This document shows, piece by piece, positions 1 to 4,746 of a stretch of DNA of 5,338 bases. The notes below the pieces were generated by a model that was not told where the DNA came from, made no database searches, and saw nothing but the letters and a program-made list of their open reading frames with translations. Source of the DNA: an uncultured Clostridia bacterium (GTDB lineage Bacteria > Bacillota_A > Clostridia > Oscillospirales > Oscillospiraceae); contig CAMZIX010000088.1 of NCBI GenBank assembly GCA_947307375.1, positions 1 to 5,338 on the forward strand. The letters are read 5' to 3'. Made by a program: the position numbers and the translations under genes. How positions within the stretch are numbered: the stretch's first letter is position 1; each line of letters starts with the position of its first letter.

Positions 1-417
1 GTCCGGCCAGGCCAGCGAGCCCAGCGCGTCCGAGGCCGCCAGCGCAGCCGCCGTCCGCTCGCCGCAGAGCAGCAGATCGGGCTGCGTCTCGCCCAGTTCG
101 GCCACAAGCCTCTCCTCGGAGGCAAAGCTGCGCAGCAGGAGCGGCCAGGCGGGCTGCTGCGCGTTATATTCCGCGCTCAGCCGATGGATGGCTTCGGCCA
201 GCGGCGCGTCCTCCGCCAGCCACAGCGTCAGTTCCCTCGGTCCCGGCGTCTCCGTCGGCAAAGCCGTCGGTTCTGCGCTTGGCTCTGCGCTCGGCTCCGG
301 GCGCTGCTCTATCGAAATGCTCGGCTGCGGCTCCGGCTGCGCTTCGGGCTGCCCGCAGCCGCCGAGCAGCAGCGTCAGGCACAGCAGCAGCGCCAGAGCT
401 TTCCAGGCTTGTCTCAT
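1..417 (-). CDS. Secreted lipoprotein, probable ABC-transporter solute-binding protein (5' part only)
   Basis: The ATG lies 5 bases after a GGAGG core, and the frame stays open for 139 codons to the left edge, so the C-terminal part is missing. Residues 1-20 are a lipoprotein signal peptide: a basic start (MRQAWK), a leucine-rich core, and a lipobox L18-G19-G20 before C21, the expected lipidated cysteine. Residues 22-60 are a low-complexity Pro/Glu/Ser/Thr linker containing EPSA repeats, which would hold the domain off the membrane. The folded part begins with RELTLWLAED at 61-70 and continues with AEYNAQQ near 82-88 and QPDLLLCGE at 112-120. That pattern resembles the first lobe of family 1 extracellular solute-binding proteins, where a strand starting with LTLW is followed by a helix ending in a YN-type motif. 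The lipoprotein call is firm. The solute-binding call is an inference from a short stretch, and the ligand cannot be told. It is divergent from the HAD phosphatase gene and has its own likely promoter. Confidence 0.75.
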   Translation of the reverse strand, partial: MRQAWKALALLLCLTLLLGGCGQPEAQPEPQPSISIEQRPEPSAEPSAEPTALPTETPGPRELTLWLAEDAPLAEAIHRLSAEYNAQQPAWPLLLRSFASEERLVAELGETQPDLLLCGERTAAALAASDALGSLAWPD

Positions 418-421
418 ATCG

Positions 422-445
422 TCCTCCGGGGCGGCACAGCGCCCC
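422..445 (-). promoter_or_regulatory. 5' UTR hairpin directly abutting the lipoprotein ribosome binding site
   Basis: On the plus strand GGGGCG (428-433) and CGCCCC (440-445) are perfect inverted copies separated by six bases. In the minus-strand mRNA they form a 6-bp all-GC stem that ends immediately before the GGAGGA ribosome binding site (422-427). The hairpin does not itself cover the ribosome binding site, but it could affect ribosome loading or mRNA stability. A regulatory role is inference, since GC-rich DNA yields such stems by chance. Confidence 0.35.
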
Positions 446-461
446 TGCTTGATTTCACTTT

Positions 462-490
462 TTTATATCATATTTTGCCCTGCTTGACAA
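462..490 (-). promoter_or_regulatory. Sigma-A-type promoter for the lipoprotein gene
   Basis: Read on the minus strand, TTGTCA (485-490) is followed after exactly 17 bases by TATAAA (462-467); each hexamer matches the housekeeping consensus at 5 of 6 positions. Transcription would begin near position 455, giving a leader of about 40 bases before the ATG. The -35 hexamer overlaps the -35 of the opposite promoter by five bases, so two polymerases could hardly bind at once. Confidence 0.65.
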
Positions 491-513
491 GGCTCCGCCC
501 TTTCCGTTATACT
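484..513 (+). promoter_or_regulatory. Sigma-A-type promoter for the HAD phosphatase gene
   Basis: A perfect TTGACA (484-489) is followed after 18 bases by TATACT (508-513), which matches TATAAT at 5 of 6 positions. Transcription would start near 520, leaving a short leader with the ribosome binding site AAGGGAG (531-537) six bases before the ATG at 544. The -35 sits in the near-palindrome CTTGACAAG (483-491) that also supplies the -35 of the divergent lipoprotein promoter. Confidence 0.75.
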
Positions 514-543
514 CTCAGCAAACGACGTGAAAGGGAGACTCCT

Positions 544-1209
544 ATGCGCTTTCGGGCCGTATTCTACGACATGGACGGGACCGTCCTCGATACCCTGGAG
601 GATCTGAAAAACGCCTGCAACGCCGCGATGACGGCCTTCGGCCGCCCCACGCTGACGCTGGAGCAGGTGCGCGCCTATGTAGGCAACGGCTCGCGCCGCC
701 TGCTCGAGCTGGCGCTGGGCGAAGGCGCCTCCGACGAAGAGATCGACCGGGTGCTGGCCTGGTACAAGCCCTGGTACGACGCGCACTGCCGCATCCTGAC
801 CCGGCCCTACCCCGGCATCCTGCCGCTGATGGAGCGGCTGAAGGCCGCGGGCGTCCGGCAGGCCATCGTCTCCAACAAGCCGGATTCCGCCGTGCGCGCC
901 CTGGCCGAAGACTTTTTCCCGGGTCTGGCGGAATGCGCCGTCGGCGAGCGCGAGCACGAGGGCGTGCGGCGCAAGCCCTGGCCGGATATGCTGGAGGCCG
1001 TGCGGGCGCAGATGGCGCTGCCGCGCGAGGCCTGTCTCTATGTCGGCGATTCGGAGGTGGATCTCCTTACCGCCGCGAACGCCGGGCTGCGCTGCGCCTC
1101 GGTGACCTGGGGCTTTCGCAACCGGGAGCAGCTGCTCGCCGCCGGCGCGGAGCTGCTGGTCGACACGCCGGAGGAGCTGGCCGAGCTGGTACTGAGCACT
1201 GAGCACTAA
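544..1209 (+). CDS. gph: HAD-superfamily phosphatase, phosphoglycolate phosphatase-like
   Basis: This 221-residue protein has the full HAD hydrolase motif set. Motif I is DMDGTVLDT at 9-17, with D9 the expected nucleophile and D11 the acid/base. Motif II is S110-N-K, motif III is K144-P, and motif IV is GDSEVD at 168-173, with D169 and D173 the magnesium ligands. A helical cap (about 18-85) lies between motifs I and II, the Gph/PGMB arrangement. Length fits the family. Members dephosphorylate small cytosolic phosphoesters; 2-phosphoglycolate, from DNA-repair ends, is the classic substrate. HAD specificity is poorly predicted from sequence, so pyrophosphatase or sugar-phosphatase activity remains possible. 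The ATG at 544 is chosen because AAGGGAG lies just upstream and motif I follows at once; the open frame continues farther upstream but through the promoter. The last residues (LSTEH) are encoded by a 7-bp tandem repeat. Translation ends 11 bases before a shared terminator. Confidence 0.88.
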   Translation: MRFRAVFYDMDGTVLDTLEDLKNACNAAMTAFGRPTLTLEQVRAYVGNGSRRLLELALGEGASDEEIDRVLAWYKPWYDAHCRILTRPYPGILPLMERLKAAGVRQAIVSNKPDSAVRALAEDFFPGLAECAVGEREHEGVRRKPWPDMLEAVRAQMALPREACLYVGDSEVDLLTAANAGLRCASVTWGFRNREQLLAAGAELLVDTPEELAELVLSTEH

Positions 1210-1216
1210 GCACTAA
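1191..1216 (+). repeat. 7-bp tandem repeat spanning the 3' end and stop codon of the phosphatase gene
   Basis: The units are ACTGAGC (1191-1197), ACTGAGC (1198-1204), ACTAAGC (1205-1211) and a partial ACTAA (1212-1216). The stop codon TAA (1207-1209) exists only because the third unit carries A instead of G. Because the unit is not a multiple of three, gain or loss of a copy would change the C-terminal residues and possibly the stop. Confidence 0.8.
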
Positions 1217-1251
1217 AAAACCTCTGTGAAATCCTTTCACAGAGGTTTTTT
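1215..1251. terminator. Bidirectional intrinsic terminator between convergent gph and rsmG
   Basis: A perfect 11-bp stem, CCTCTGTGAAA (1221-1231) with TTTCACAGAGG (1235-1245), closes a 3-base loop. It is flanked by six A on the left (1215-1220) and six T on the right (1246-1251), so each strand gives a hairpin followed by a U-run. It serves gph rightward and the sleB-like/rsmG operon leftward. The rsmG stop codon (1237-1239) is inside the stem. Confidence 0.93.
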
Positions 1252-1944
1252 CTTGATCTGCGCCCAGGGGCGCGGGTATTTGGGCGGGGTGTCGCCGGTC
1301 TTGCGGATGGCAATCGCCGTATGCCGGATCCCGGCGCCGGGGATCTCATAGGCGAAAACCCGCTCCACGCTGCCGCCCAGCAGACGGAGGGCGTTTTTCG
1401 CCTCGTCCAGTTCCTCTTCACAGTCGGGCCCCTTCATGGCCAGGAACAGGCCGCCCTTTTTCACCAGCGGCAGGCAGAGCTCGCAGAGCACGCGCAGGCG
1501 CGCCACCGCCCGGGAGCTTGCGAAATCGAAGGCCGCGCGGAAGTCCGCGGGCGCTTCCTCGGCCCGGGCGTGCACACAGCGCACGTCGTCGAAGCCAAGC
1601 TCTTCGCAGCATTCGCGCAGGAAGCCGATGCGTTTCTCCAGACTGTCGAGCAGCGTCAGCCGGAGGTCCGGGCAGGCGATCTTCAGCGCGAGGCCGGGAA
1701 AGCCGGCGCCGGTACCCACGTCGATCAGGCTCCCGCCGGCCAGATCAAAGCCCTTCAGCAGGGCGGCGCAGTCCAGAAAATGCAGGCGGGCGACGTCTTC
1801 CTCGCCCTCGATGGCCGTCAGATTCATGACGGCGTTTTTTTCTGCCAGCCTGTCCGCATACACGCGATAGCGGCGCAGCGCCTGATCGTCCAGCGGCAGG
1901 CCGAGCTCCGCAAAGCCTTCCCGCAGCAATGTTTCCAGTGTCAT
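1237..1944 (-). CDS. rsmG: 16S rRNA (guanine-N7) methyltransferase RsmG (GidB)
   Basis: This 235-residue protein is a full-length RsmG, a cytosolic SAM-dependent enzyme that methylates N7 of G527 (E. coli numbering) in 16S rRNA; its loss is known to give low-level streptomycin resistance. Family landmarks are clear: NLTAI at 41-45, HFLD at 55-58, the SAM-binding loop DVGTGAGFPG at 75-84, the strand and acidic turn LLDSLEKR at 98-105, RAEE at 127-130, SSRAVARL at 143-150, KKGG at 162-165 and MKG at 170-172. The C-terminus (KYPRPWAQIKKKPL) resembles that of clostridial RsmG proteins. The ATG at 1944 is preceded by GGGAGAG at a normal distance; the frame is open farther upstream, but that stretch lies inside the neighbouring gene. 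It follows the SleB-like gene after 16 bases and is probably co-transcribed with it. Its final codons and stop are embedded in the shared terminator stem. Confidence 0.95.
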   Translation of the reverse strand: MTLETLLREGFAELGLPLDDQALRRYRVYADRLAEKNAVMNLTAIEGEEDVARLHFLDCAALLKGFDLAGGSLIDVGTGAGFPGLALKIACPDLRLTLLDSLEKRIGFLRECCEELGFDDVRCVHARAEEAPADFRAAFDFASSRAVARLRVLCELCLPLVKKGGLFLAMKGPDCEEELDEAKNALRLLGGSVERVFAYEIPGAGIRHTAIAIRKTGDTPPKYPRPWAQIKKKPL

Positions 1945-1960
1945 GCTTCTCTCCCGTGTC

Positions 1961-2818
1961 CTACATGTAAAAGTCGTGCGAGCCGATGGAGGTGACGTAG
2001 ACGTAGTAGTTCCGCAGCCAGCTGTCGTCCGTCTGCGCCGGCGCGACAAAATACAAGCTGTCGCCTACCATGCGGTAGCCCTCCAGGCAGATGCAGGCGG
2101 CGATCACGGACAGTTCGCCCGCTTTTTTGTAAATGGCGCCGGTATAGACCGGGGCAAACTGCACCCCGTTATTCGTATCGAAGATCACCTCGAAGATCGT
2201 GTTCGGGAACTTGTCGCTGGCCACGCGGTTGAGCACCACATTGCCCACGGCGACCCGGCCGGCGAAGGGCTGGTCGCTGGCCTCCGCTTCGATCAGGCGG
2301 CTGAGCCAGAGCAGGTTTTCCCTGCCGAAATTGTCCTCATACCAGGTTTCGCCGCCGGGCAGCAGCTCCGCCTCCCGCAGATTCAGCTCCAGCCGGTCCT
2401 TTTCCGGCGAGAGTTCCGTGCGCAGATTGAAGATCTTTTCAATCATGTCGACGGGGAACCAGGCTCTGCCCTCCGTCAGCAGAATGCCGCGGGGATTGAG
2501 CAGCCAGCGGCCGTTGACCTGCACGTACATGCGTCCGACCTGCGCCTCGAGCGACAGCCCCGGCGCCGTCAGGCTCAGATCATAGTTCTCGCGCTCGTAT
2601 ATTTCCACAGCGTCCAGGCCCAAAAAGCGGCAGACGTCCCCGACGGAGAGGTAGACGTCCTCTCCGTAGCGATAGGCGCGCCCGGTCAGCAGGCCGTCCG
2701 CATACACGCGCACCGAGGGATATTCACTTGATTTCGCCGAAGCTGTGAAGGCGCCGAGCGCCAGCAGCAAAAACGCCGTCAGCAGCAGGCACAGCGCGCG
2801 TTTGCCGATCCTGTTCAT
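1961..2818 (-). CDS. Secreted SleB/CwlJ-type cell-wall hydrolase with copper-amine-oxidase-like stalk domain
   Basis: The protein has 285 residues. Residues 1-28 are a signal peptide: MNRIGKR, a long leucine-rich core, and an ASA cleavage site before K29. Residues about 35-148 resemble the copper amine oxidase N-terminal stalk domain seen in many clostridial wall proteins, with its duplicated strand pattern (VRVYADG, VYLSVGDV, MYVQVNGRW, RAWFPVDMI). Residues about 168-285 match the SleB/CwlJ hydrolase domain: LSRLIEAEA at 172-180, AVGNVVLNRV at 190-199, KFPNTIFEVI at 203-212, VQFAPVYTGAI at 219-229, and a closing IGSHDFY at 278-284. E177 is the likely catalytic glutamate by alignment with the family EARGE motif. 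SleB enzymes are lytic transglycosylases that open spore cortex muropeptides, but homologues in this clade are also general wall hydrolases. The usual peptidoglycan-binding repeat of SleB is absent. The ATG at 2818 is chosen over an upstream GTG because that GTG overlaps the ribosome binding site. It is first in an operon with rsmG and divergent from spoIIP. Confidence 0.85.
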   Translation of the reverse strand: MNRIGKRALCLLLTAFLLLALGAFTASAKSSEYPSVRVYADGLLTGRAYRYGEDVYLSVGDVCRFLGLDAVEIYERENYDLSLTAPGLSLEAQVGRMYVQVNGRWLLNPRGILLTEGRAWFPVDMIEKIFNLRTELSPEKDRLELNLREAELLPGGETWYEDNFGRENLLWLSRLIEAEASDQPFAGRVAVGNVVLNRVASDKFPNTIFEVIFDTNNGVQFAPVYTGAIYKKAGELSVIAACICLEGYRMVGDSLYFVAPAQTDDSWLRNYYVYVTSIGSHDFYM

Positions 2819-2826
2819 TCGCAGAT

Positions 2827-2834
2827 CCTCTCCC
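2827..2834 (-). promoter_or_regulatory. Ribosome binding site that fixes the SleB-like start
   Basis: On the minus strand this reads GGGAGAGG, eight bases before the ATG at 2818. An in-frame GTG at 2836 would place the start inside the site itself, so the downstream ATG, which also gives a normal basic signal-peptide start, is preferred. Confidence 0.75.
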
Positions 2835-2858
2835 ACGGCAAAGACTGCCGTACGGCAG
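2835..2858 (-). repeat. Three alternating TGCCGT/ACGGCA repeats between promoter and ribosome binding site
   Basis: On the plus strand ACGGCA (2835-2840), TGCCGT (2846-2851) and ACGGCA (2852-2857) lie in tight succession. The last two form part of a perfect 14-bp palindrome, CTGCCGTACGGCAG (2845-2858). The middle copy can pair with either neighbour but not both: a 5-base loop with the copy beside the ribosome binding site, or the loop of the palindrome with the outer copy. The palindrome also covers the predicted transcription start, which would suit a repressor site. The repeats are directly visible; both roles are inference. Confidence 0.55.
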
Positions 2859-2859
2859 A

Positions 2860-2888
2860 ATTATACCCGAAATGCGCCGGGGATGCAA
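2860..2888 (-). promoter_or_regulatory. Possible promoter for the SleB-like/rsmG operon
   Basis: On the minus strand a perfect TATAAT (2860-2865) follows TTGCAT (2883-2888) after 17 bases; the -35 matches consensus at only three positions. The context GGGTATAAT also fits the loose GGNNANAAT pattern of forespore sigma-F -10 elements, but no convincing sigma-F -35 is present. Transcription would start near 2853, inside the 14-bp palindrome. Confidence 0.5.
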
Positions 2889-2907
2889 GGGGCATCCGCT
2901 GCGGCGC
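2874..2907. repeat. Nested inverted repeat (12-bp interrupted hairpin) in the spoIIP/SleB-like divergent region
   Basis: The outer arms are GCGCCG (2874-2879) and CGGCGC (2902-2907), and the inner arms are GGATGC (2881-2886) and GCATCC (2892-2897). The loop is five bases, and an asymmetric interruption of one base on the left and four on the right separates the two stems. No U-run follows on either strand, so it is not an intrinsic terminator. It overlaps the weak -35 of the SleB-like promoter, where a regulator or DNA structure could act; that role is inference. Confidence 0.5.
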
Positions 2908-2960
2908 TCGACAGCTTGCGGGGGCTTTTTCTTGCCGGGGCGGGGATAATGGAAGGCGTG

Positions 2961-2968
2961 AAAGGCGG
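2961..2968 (+). promoter_or_regulatory. spoIIP: Ribosome binding site supporting the spoIIP start
   Basis: AAAGGCGG differs from the ideal AAAGGAGG at one base and is seven bases before the ATG at 2976. The alternative in-frame ATGs at 2949 and 2994 have a GC-rich stretch only three to four bases away, or a GGAGG only three bases away. The 2976 start also retains the basic MRRGR leader before the membrane segment. Confidence 0.6.
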
Positions 2969-2975
2969 TGTTGTG

Positions 2976-4040
2976 ATGAGGCGTGGGAGGGGTATGGCCG
3001 GGCTGCTGCTGGCGACGATGAGTCTCGCCCTGCTCTGGGCGGCGCAGCACGCGCTGCCGGCCGCGGCAGTCCCGGAGGCGGAGCGGATGAAAAACGTGGC
3101 GCTGGCGGAGCCATCCGTCTCTCCCGCGCTCACGGAGCTGCCCACGCTGCATCTGCCCGCGCCGCGGCACACGTTTTCTCCTCCCCCGCCGCCGGAGGAA
3201 GAGCCGTCGGCGTCTGTCGAGCTTCCGGCGCCGACGCCCGCGGAGGAGCCGCCCCCGGAGCCGACGCCCCTGCCGGATGGCAGCGAGATCCGCGCCGCGA
3301 CGATCAGCGGCGGACTGACCGTGCGAAACGGGACCGTCTATGAGCTGGATATCGGCGGCATCCTGGCCGAGGGGCCGCCGCAGCGCCTCCCGGCGGAGGG
3401 GCCGCAGATCCTGATCATCCACACGCACTCCAGCGAGGCCTACACGCCCGCCGGGCTCGACCGCTATGAGCCCAGCGACACCAACCGCACCGAGGACGCG
3501 CGCTACAATATCATCCGTGTCGGCGACGAGCTCTGCGCGATCTATGAGGCGGCCGGCCTGCGGGTCATCCACGACCGCGGGGTTTACGACTACCCCAGCT
3601 ACACCGGCTCCTACGGGCGCTCGGGCGCGGCGATCGAGAGCTATCTGGCCGAGTACCCGGACATCGCCGTCGTCATCGACATGCACCGCGACGCGCTGGG
3701 CAGCGAGGGCGTGGTCTATAAGATCATGGCGGAGGAGAGCGGCACGGTCGCCAGCCAGCTCATGCTGCTCTGCGGCAGCGACGCGAGCGGGCTGGAGCAC
3801 CCGAACTGGCGCGATAATCTCGCGCTGGCGCTGTATCTGCAGGACGCCGTCAACCGGGACTATCCGACGCTGATGCGGCCGGTGGAGCTGGTGCCGCAGC
3901 GCTATAACCAGCATCTGAGCAGAGGCTCGCTGATCCTCGAGGTGGGCAGCAGCGGCAACACCCTGCAGGAGGCTCTGGCCGCGGTGCGGCTCTTCGGAGA
4001 GGCCAGCGCACCGGCTCTGCTGGCGCTGGCGGAGCCGTAG
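2976..4040 (+). CDS. spoIIP: Stage II sporulation protein P (SpoIIP), peptidoglycan amidase/endopeptidase
   Basis: The product has 354 residues, slightly shorter than the roughly 400 of B. subtilis SpoIIP. In that species SpoIIP works with SpoIID and SpoIIM at the septum, cutting stem peptides from glycan and peptide cross-links so the mother cell membrane can engulf the forespore. Residues 1-6 are basic and about 7-31 are a single membrane anchor. A proline- and glutamate-rich linker spans about 62-100. The catalytic domain covers about 105-354. Its metal and catalytic motifs are present: IIHTHSSEAY at 147-156 (H149 expected zinc ligand; E154 conserved), VIDMHRDA at 233-240 (H237), LEHPNWRDNLALA at 273-285, RYNQHLSRGSLILEVG at 309-324 with the conserved E322, and GNT at 327-329. 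It is divergent from the SleB-like hydrolase. No terminator is seen before the rubrerythrin, though that gene has its own promoter. The family call is secure; the exact start is less so. Confidence 0.93.
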   Translation: MRRGRGMAGLLLATMSLALLWAAQHALPAAAVPEAERMKNVALAEPSVSPALTELPTLHLPAPRHTFSPPPPPEEEPSASVELPAPTPAEEPPPEPTPLPDGSEIRAATISGGLTVRNGTVYELDIGGILAEGPPQRLPAEGPQILIIHTHSSEAYTPAGLDRYEPSDTNRTEDARYNIIRVGDELCAIYEAAGLRVIHDRGVYDYPSYTGSYGRSGAAIESYLAEYPDIAVVIDMHRDALGSEGVVYKIMAEESGTVASQLMLLCGSDASGLEHPNWRDNLALALYLQDAVNRDYPTLMRPVELVPQRYNQHLSRGSLILEVGSSGNTLQEALAAVRLFGEASAPALLALAEP

Positions 4041-4047
4041 TTTCTCC

Positions 4048-4076
4048 TTTACAAAGCCGGCGCTTCATGGTAAAGT
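4048..4076 (+). promoter_or_regulatory. Sigma-A-type promoter for the rubrerythrin gene
   Basis: TTTACA (4048-4053; 5 of 6 consensus) and TAAAGT (4071-4076; 4 of 6) are separated by exactly 17 bases. Transcription would start near 4083. The leader of about 45 bases holds a small AGC-GAAA-GCT hairpin (4084-4093), an A/T-rich stretch (4095-4109) and a perfect AGGAGG (4113-4118) eight bases before the ATG. Confidence 0.7.
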
Positions 4077-4126
4077 AAGCATAAGCGAAAGCTGAAAAAA
4101 AATTATTTTGACAGGAGGATACTGAT

Positions 4127-4693
4127 ATGAAGAAATGGGTTTGCCCCGTTTGCGGTTACGTCCATGAGGGCGACACGCCCCCCGAGAGATGCCCCGTCTG
4201 TAAGGTCCCCGGCGAGCGCTTCACGCTGCAGGCCGAGGAGCTGAGCTGGGCCGCCGAGCATGTGCTGGGCGTCGGCAAGGTCTTCGGCGCCGACGTGCCC
4301 GAGGACGTCAAGGAGACCATCATCTCCGGTCTGCGCGCCAACTTTGAGGGCGAGTGCAGCGAGGTCGGCATGTACCTGGCGATGGCCCGCGTGGCCTACC
4401 GCGAGGGCTATCCCGAGATCGGCGCCTACTGGGAGAAGGCCGGTCTGGAGGAGGCCGAGCACGCCGCGAAGTTCGCCGAGCTCCTGGGCGAGGTGCTGAC
4501 CGACAGCACCAAGAAGAACCTGGCCATGCGCGTCGACGCCGAGAACGGCGCCACCGCCGGCAAGTTCGAGCTGGCCAAGCTCGCCAAGAAGTACAACCTC
4601 GACGCGATCCATGACACCGTGCATGAAATGGCCCGCGACGAGGCCCGTCACGGCAAGGCCTTCAAGGGTCTGCTGGAGAGATACTTCAAGTAA
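4127..4693 (+). CDS. rbr: Reverse-type rubrerythrin (N-terminal rubredoxin, C-terminal diiron domain)
   Basis: The protein has 188 residues and is complete. Residues 1-35 form a rubredoxin-like Fe(SCys)4 centre with C6-x-x-C9 and C22-x-x-C25. Residues about 60-188 form the four-helix diiron domain: the NFEGE segment at 72-76 with E76 as probable ligand, E109-x-x-H112, E139, and E172-x-x-H175 in DEARHG. Classic rubrerythrin has the rubredoxin part at the C-terminus; here the order is reversed, as in the clostridial reverse rubrerythrins characterised as NADH-linked peroxide and oxygen reductases. It probably detoxifies peroxide and oxygen in the cytosol, with electrons from a separate NADH:rubredoxin reductase not in this window. 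Codons are strongly biased to GGC, CTG, GAG and AAG, which with the ideal AGGAGG suggests high expression. It is likely monocistronic, with its own promoter and a strong terminator just downstream. Confidence 0.93.
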   Translation: MKKWVCPVCGYVHEGDTPPERCPVCKVPGERFTLQAEELSWAAEHVLGVGKVFGADVPEDVKETIISGLRANFEGECSEVGMYLAMARVAYREGYPEIGAYWEKAGLEEAEHAAKFAELLGEVLTDSTKKNLAMRVDAENGATAGKFELAKLAKKYNLDAIHDTVHEMARDEARHGKAFKGLLERYFK

Positions 4694-4704
4694 ACAACCC
4701 AAGC

Positions 4705-4746
4705 AAAGCGCCGGGGCGATCCGATTTCGGATCGCCCCGGTGCTTT
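4705..4746. terminator. Strong hairpin terminator between convergent rubrerythrin and TctA genes
   Basis: CCGGGGCGATCCG (4711-4723) pairs perfectly with CGGATCGCCCCGG (4728-4740) around a 4-base ATTT loop. The stem extends outward through one G-T pair to AAAGC (4705-4709) with GCTTT (4742-4746), giving 19 pairs. On the plus strand it is followed by a broken T-rich tail (ATTGTTCTTT); on the minus strand the T-rich part is shorter (TTTGCTTGGG), so termination may be stronger rightward. The stop codon of the minus-strand transporter gene (4745-4747) overlaps the base of the stem. Confidence 0.88.

Noticed and set aside
463..1206. Long minus-strand open frame (247 codons) opposite the phosphatase gene
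   Set aside because: It is an antisense shadow of a GC-rich gene. It has no recognisable motif or ribosome binding site, while the plus strand has complete HAD motifs.
1943..2731. Plus-strand open frame of 262 codons across the SleB-like gene
   Set aside because: It is the complement of a well-supported hydrolase gene and has no family features of its own.
2745..2975. N-terminal extension of SpoIIP to an upstream ATG
   Set aside because: It would overlap the divergent gene and cover the intergenic promoter region. The added residues have no signal or domain, and the internal ATG has a better-placed ribosome binding site and membrane anchor.
2724..3914. Minus-strand open frame of 396 codons across spoIIP
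   Set aside because: The translation is arginine- and proline-rich with no domain pattern. It lies opposite a clear SpoIIP and overlaps the SleB-like gene start.
4054..4065. AAGC-CGGC-GCTT as a terminator for spoIIP
   Set aside because: The stem is only four base pairs, has no following T-run and lies within the spacer of the rubrerythrin promoter.
4095..4109. A/T-rich stretch as a PerR operator
   Set aside because: It lacks the inverted TTATAAT-N-ATTATAA pattern expected of a PerR box and is probably just an A/T-rich leader.
4108..4113. TTGACA just before the rubrerythrin start, as a second -35
   Set aside because: It overlaps the AGGAGG ribosome binding site, and a matching -10 would fall inside the coding sequence.
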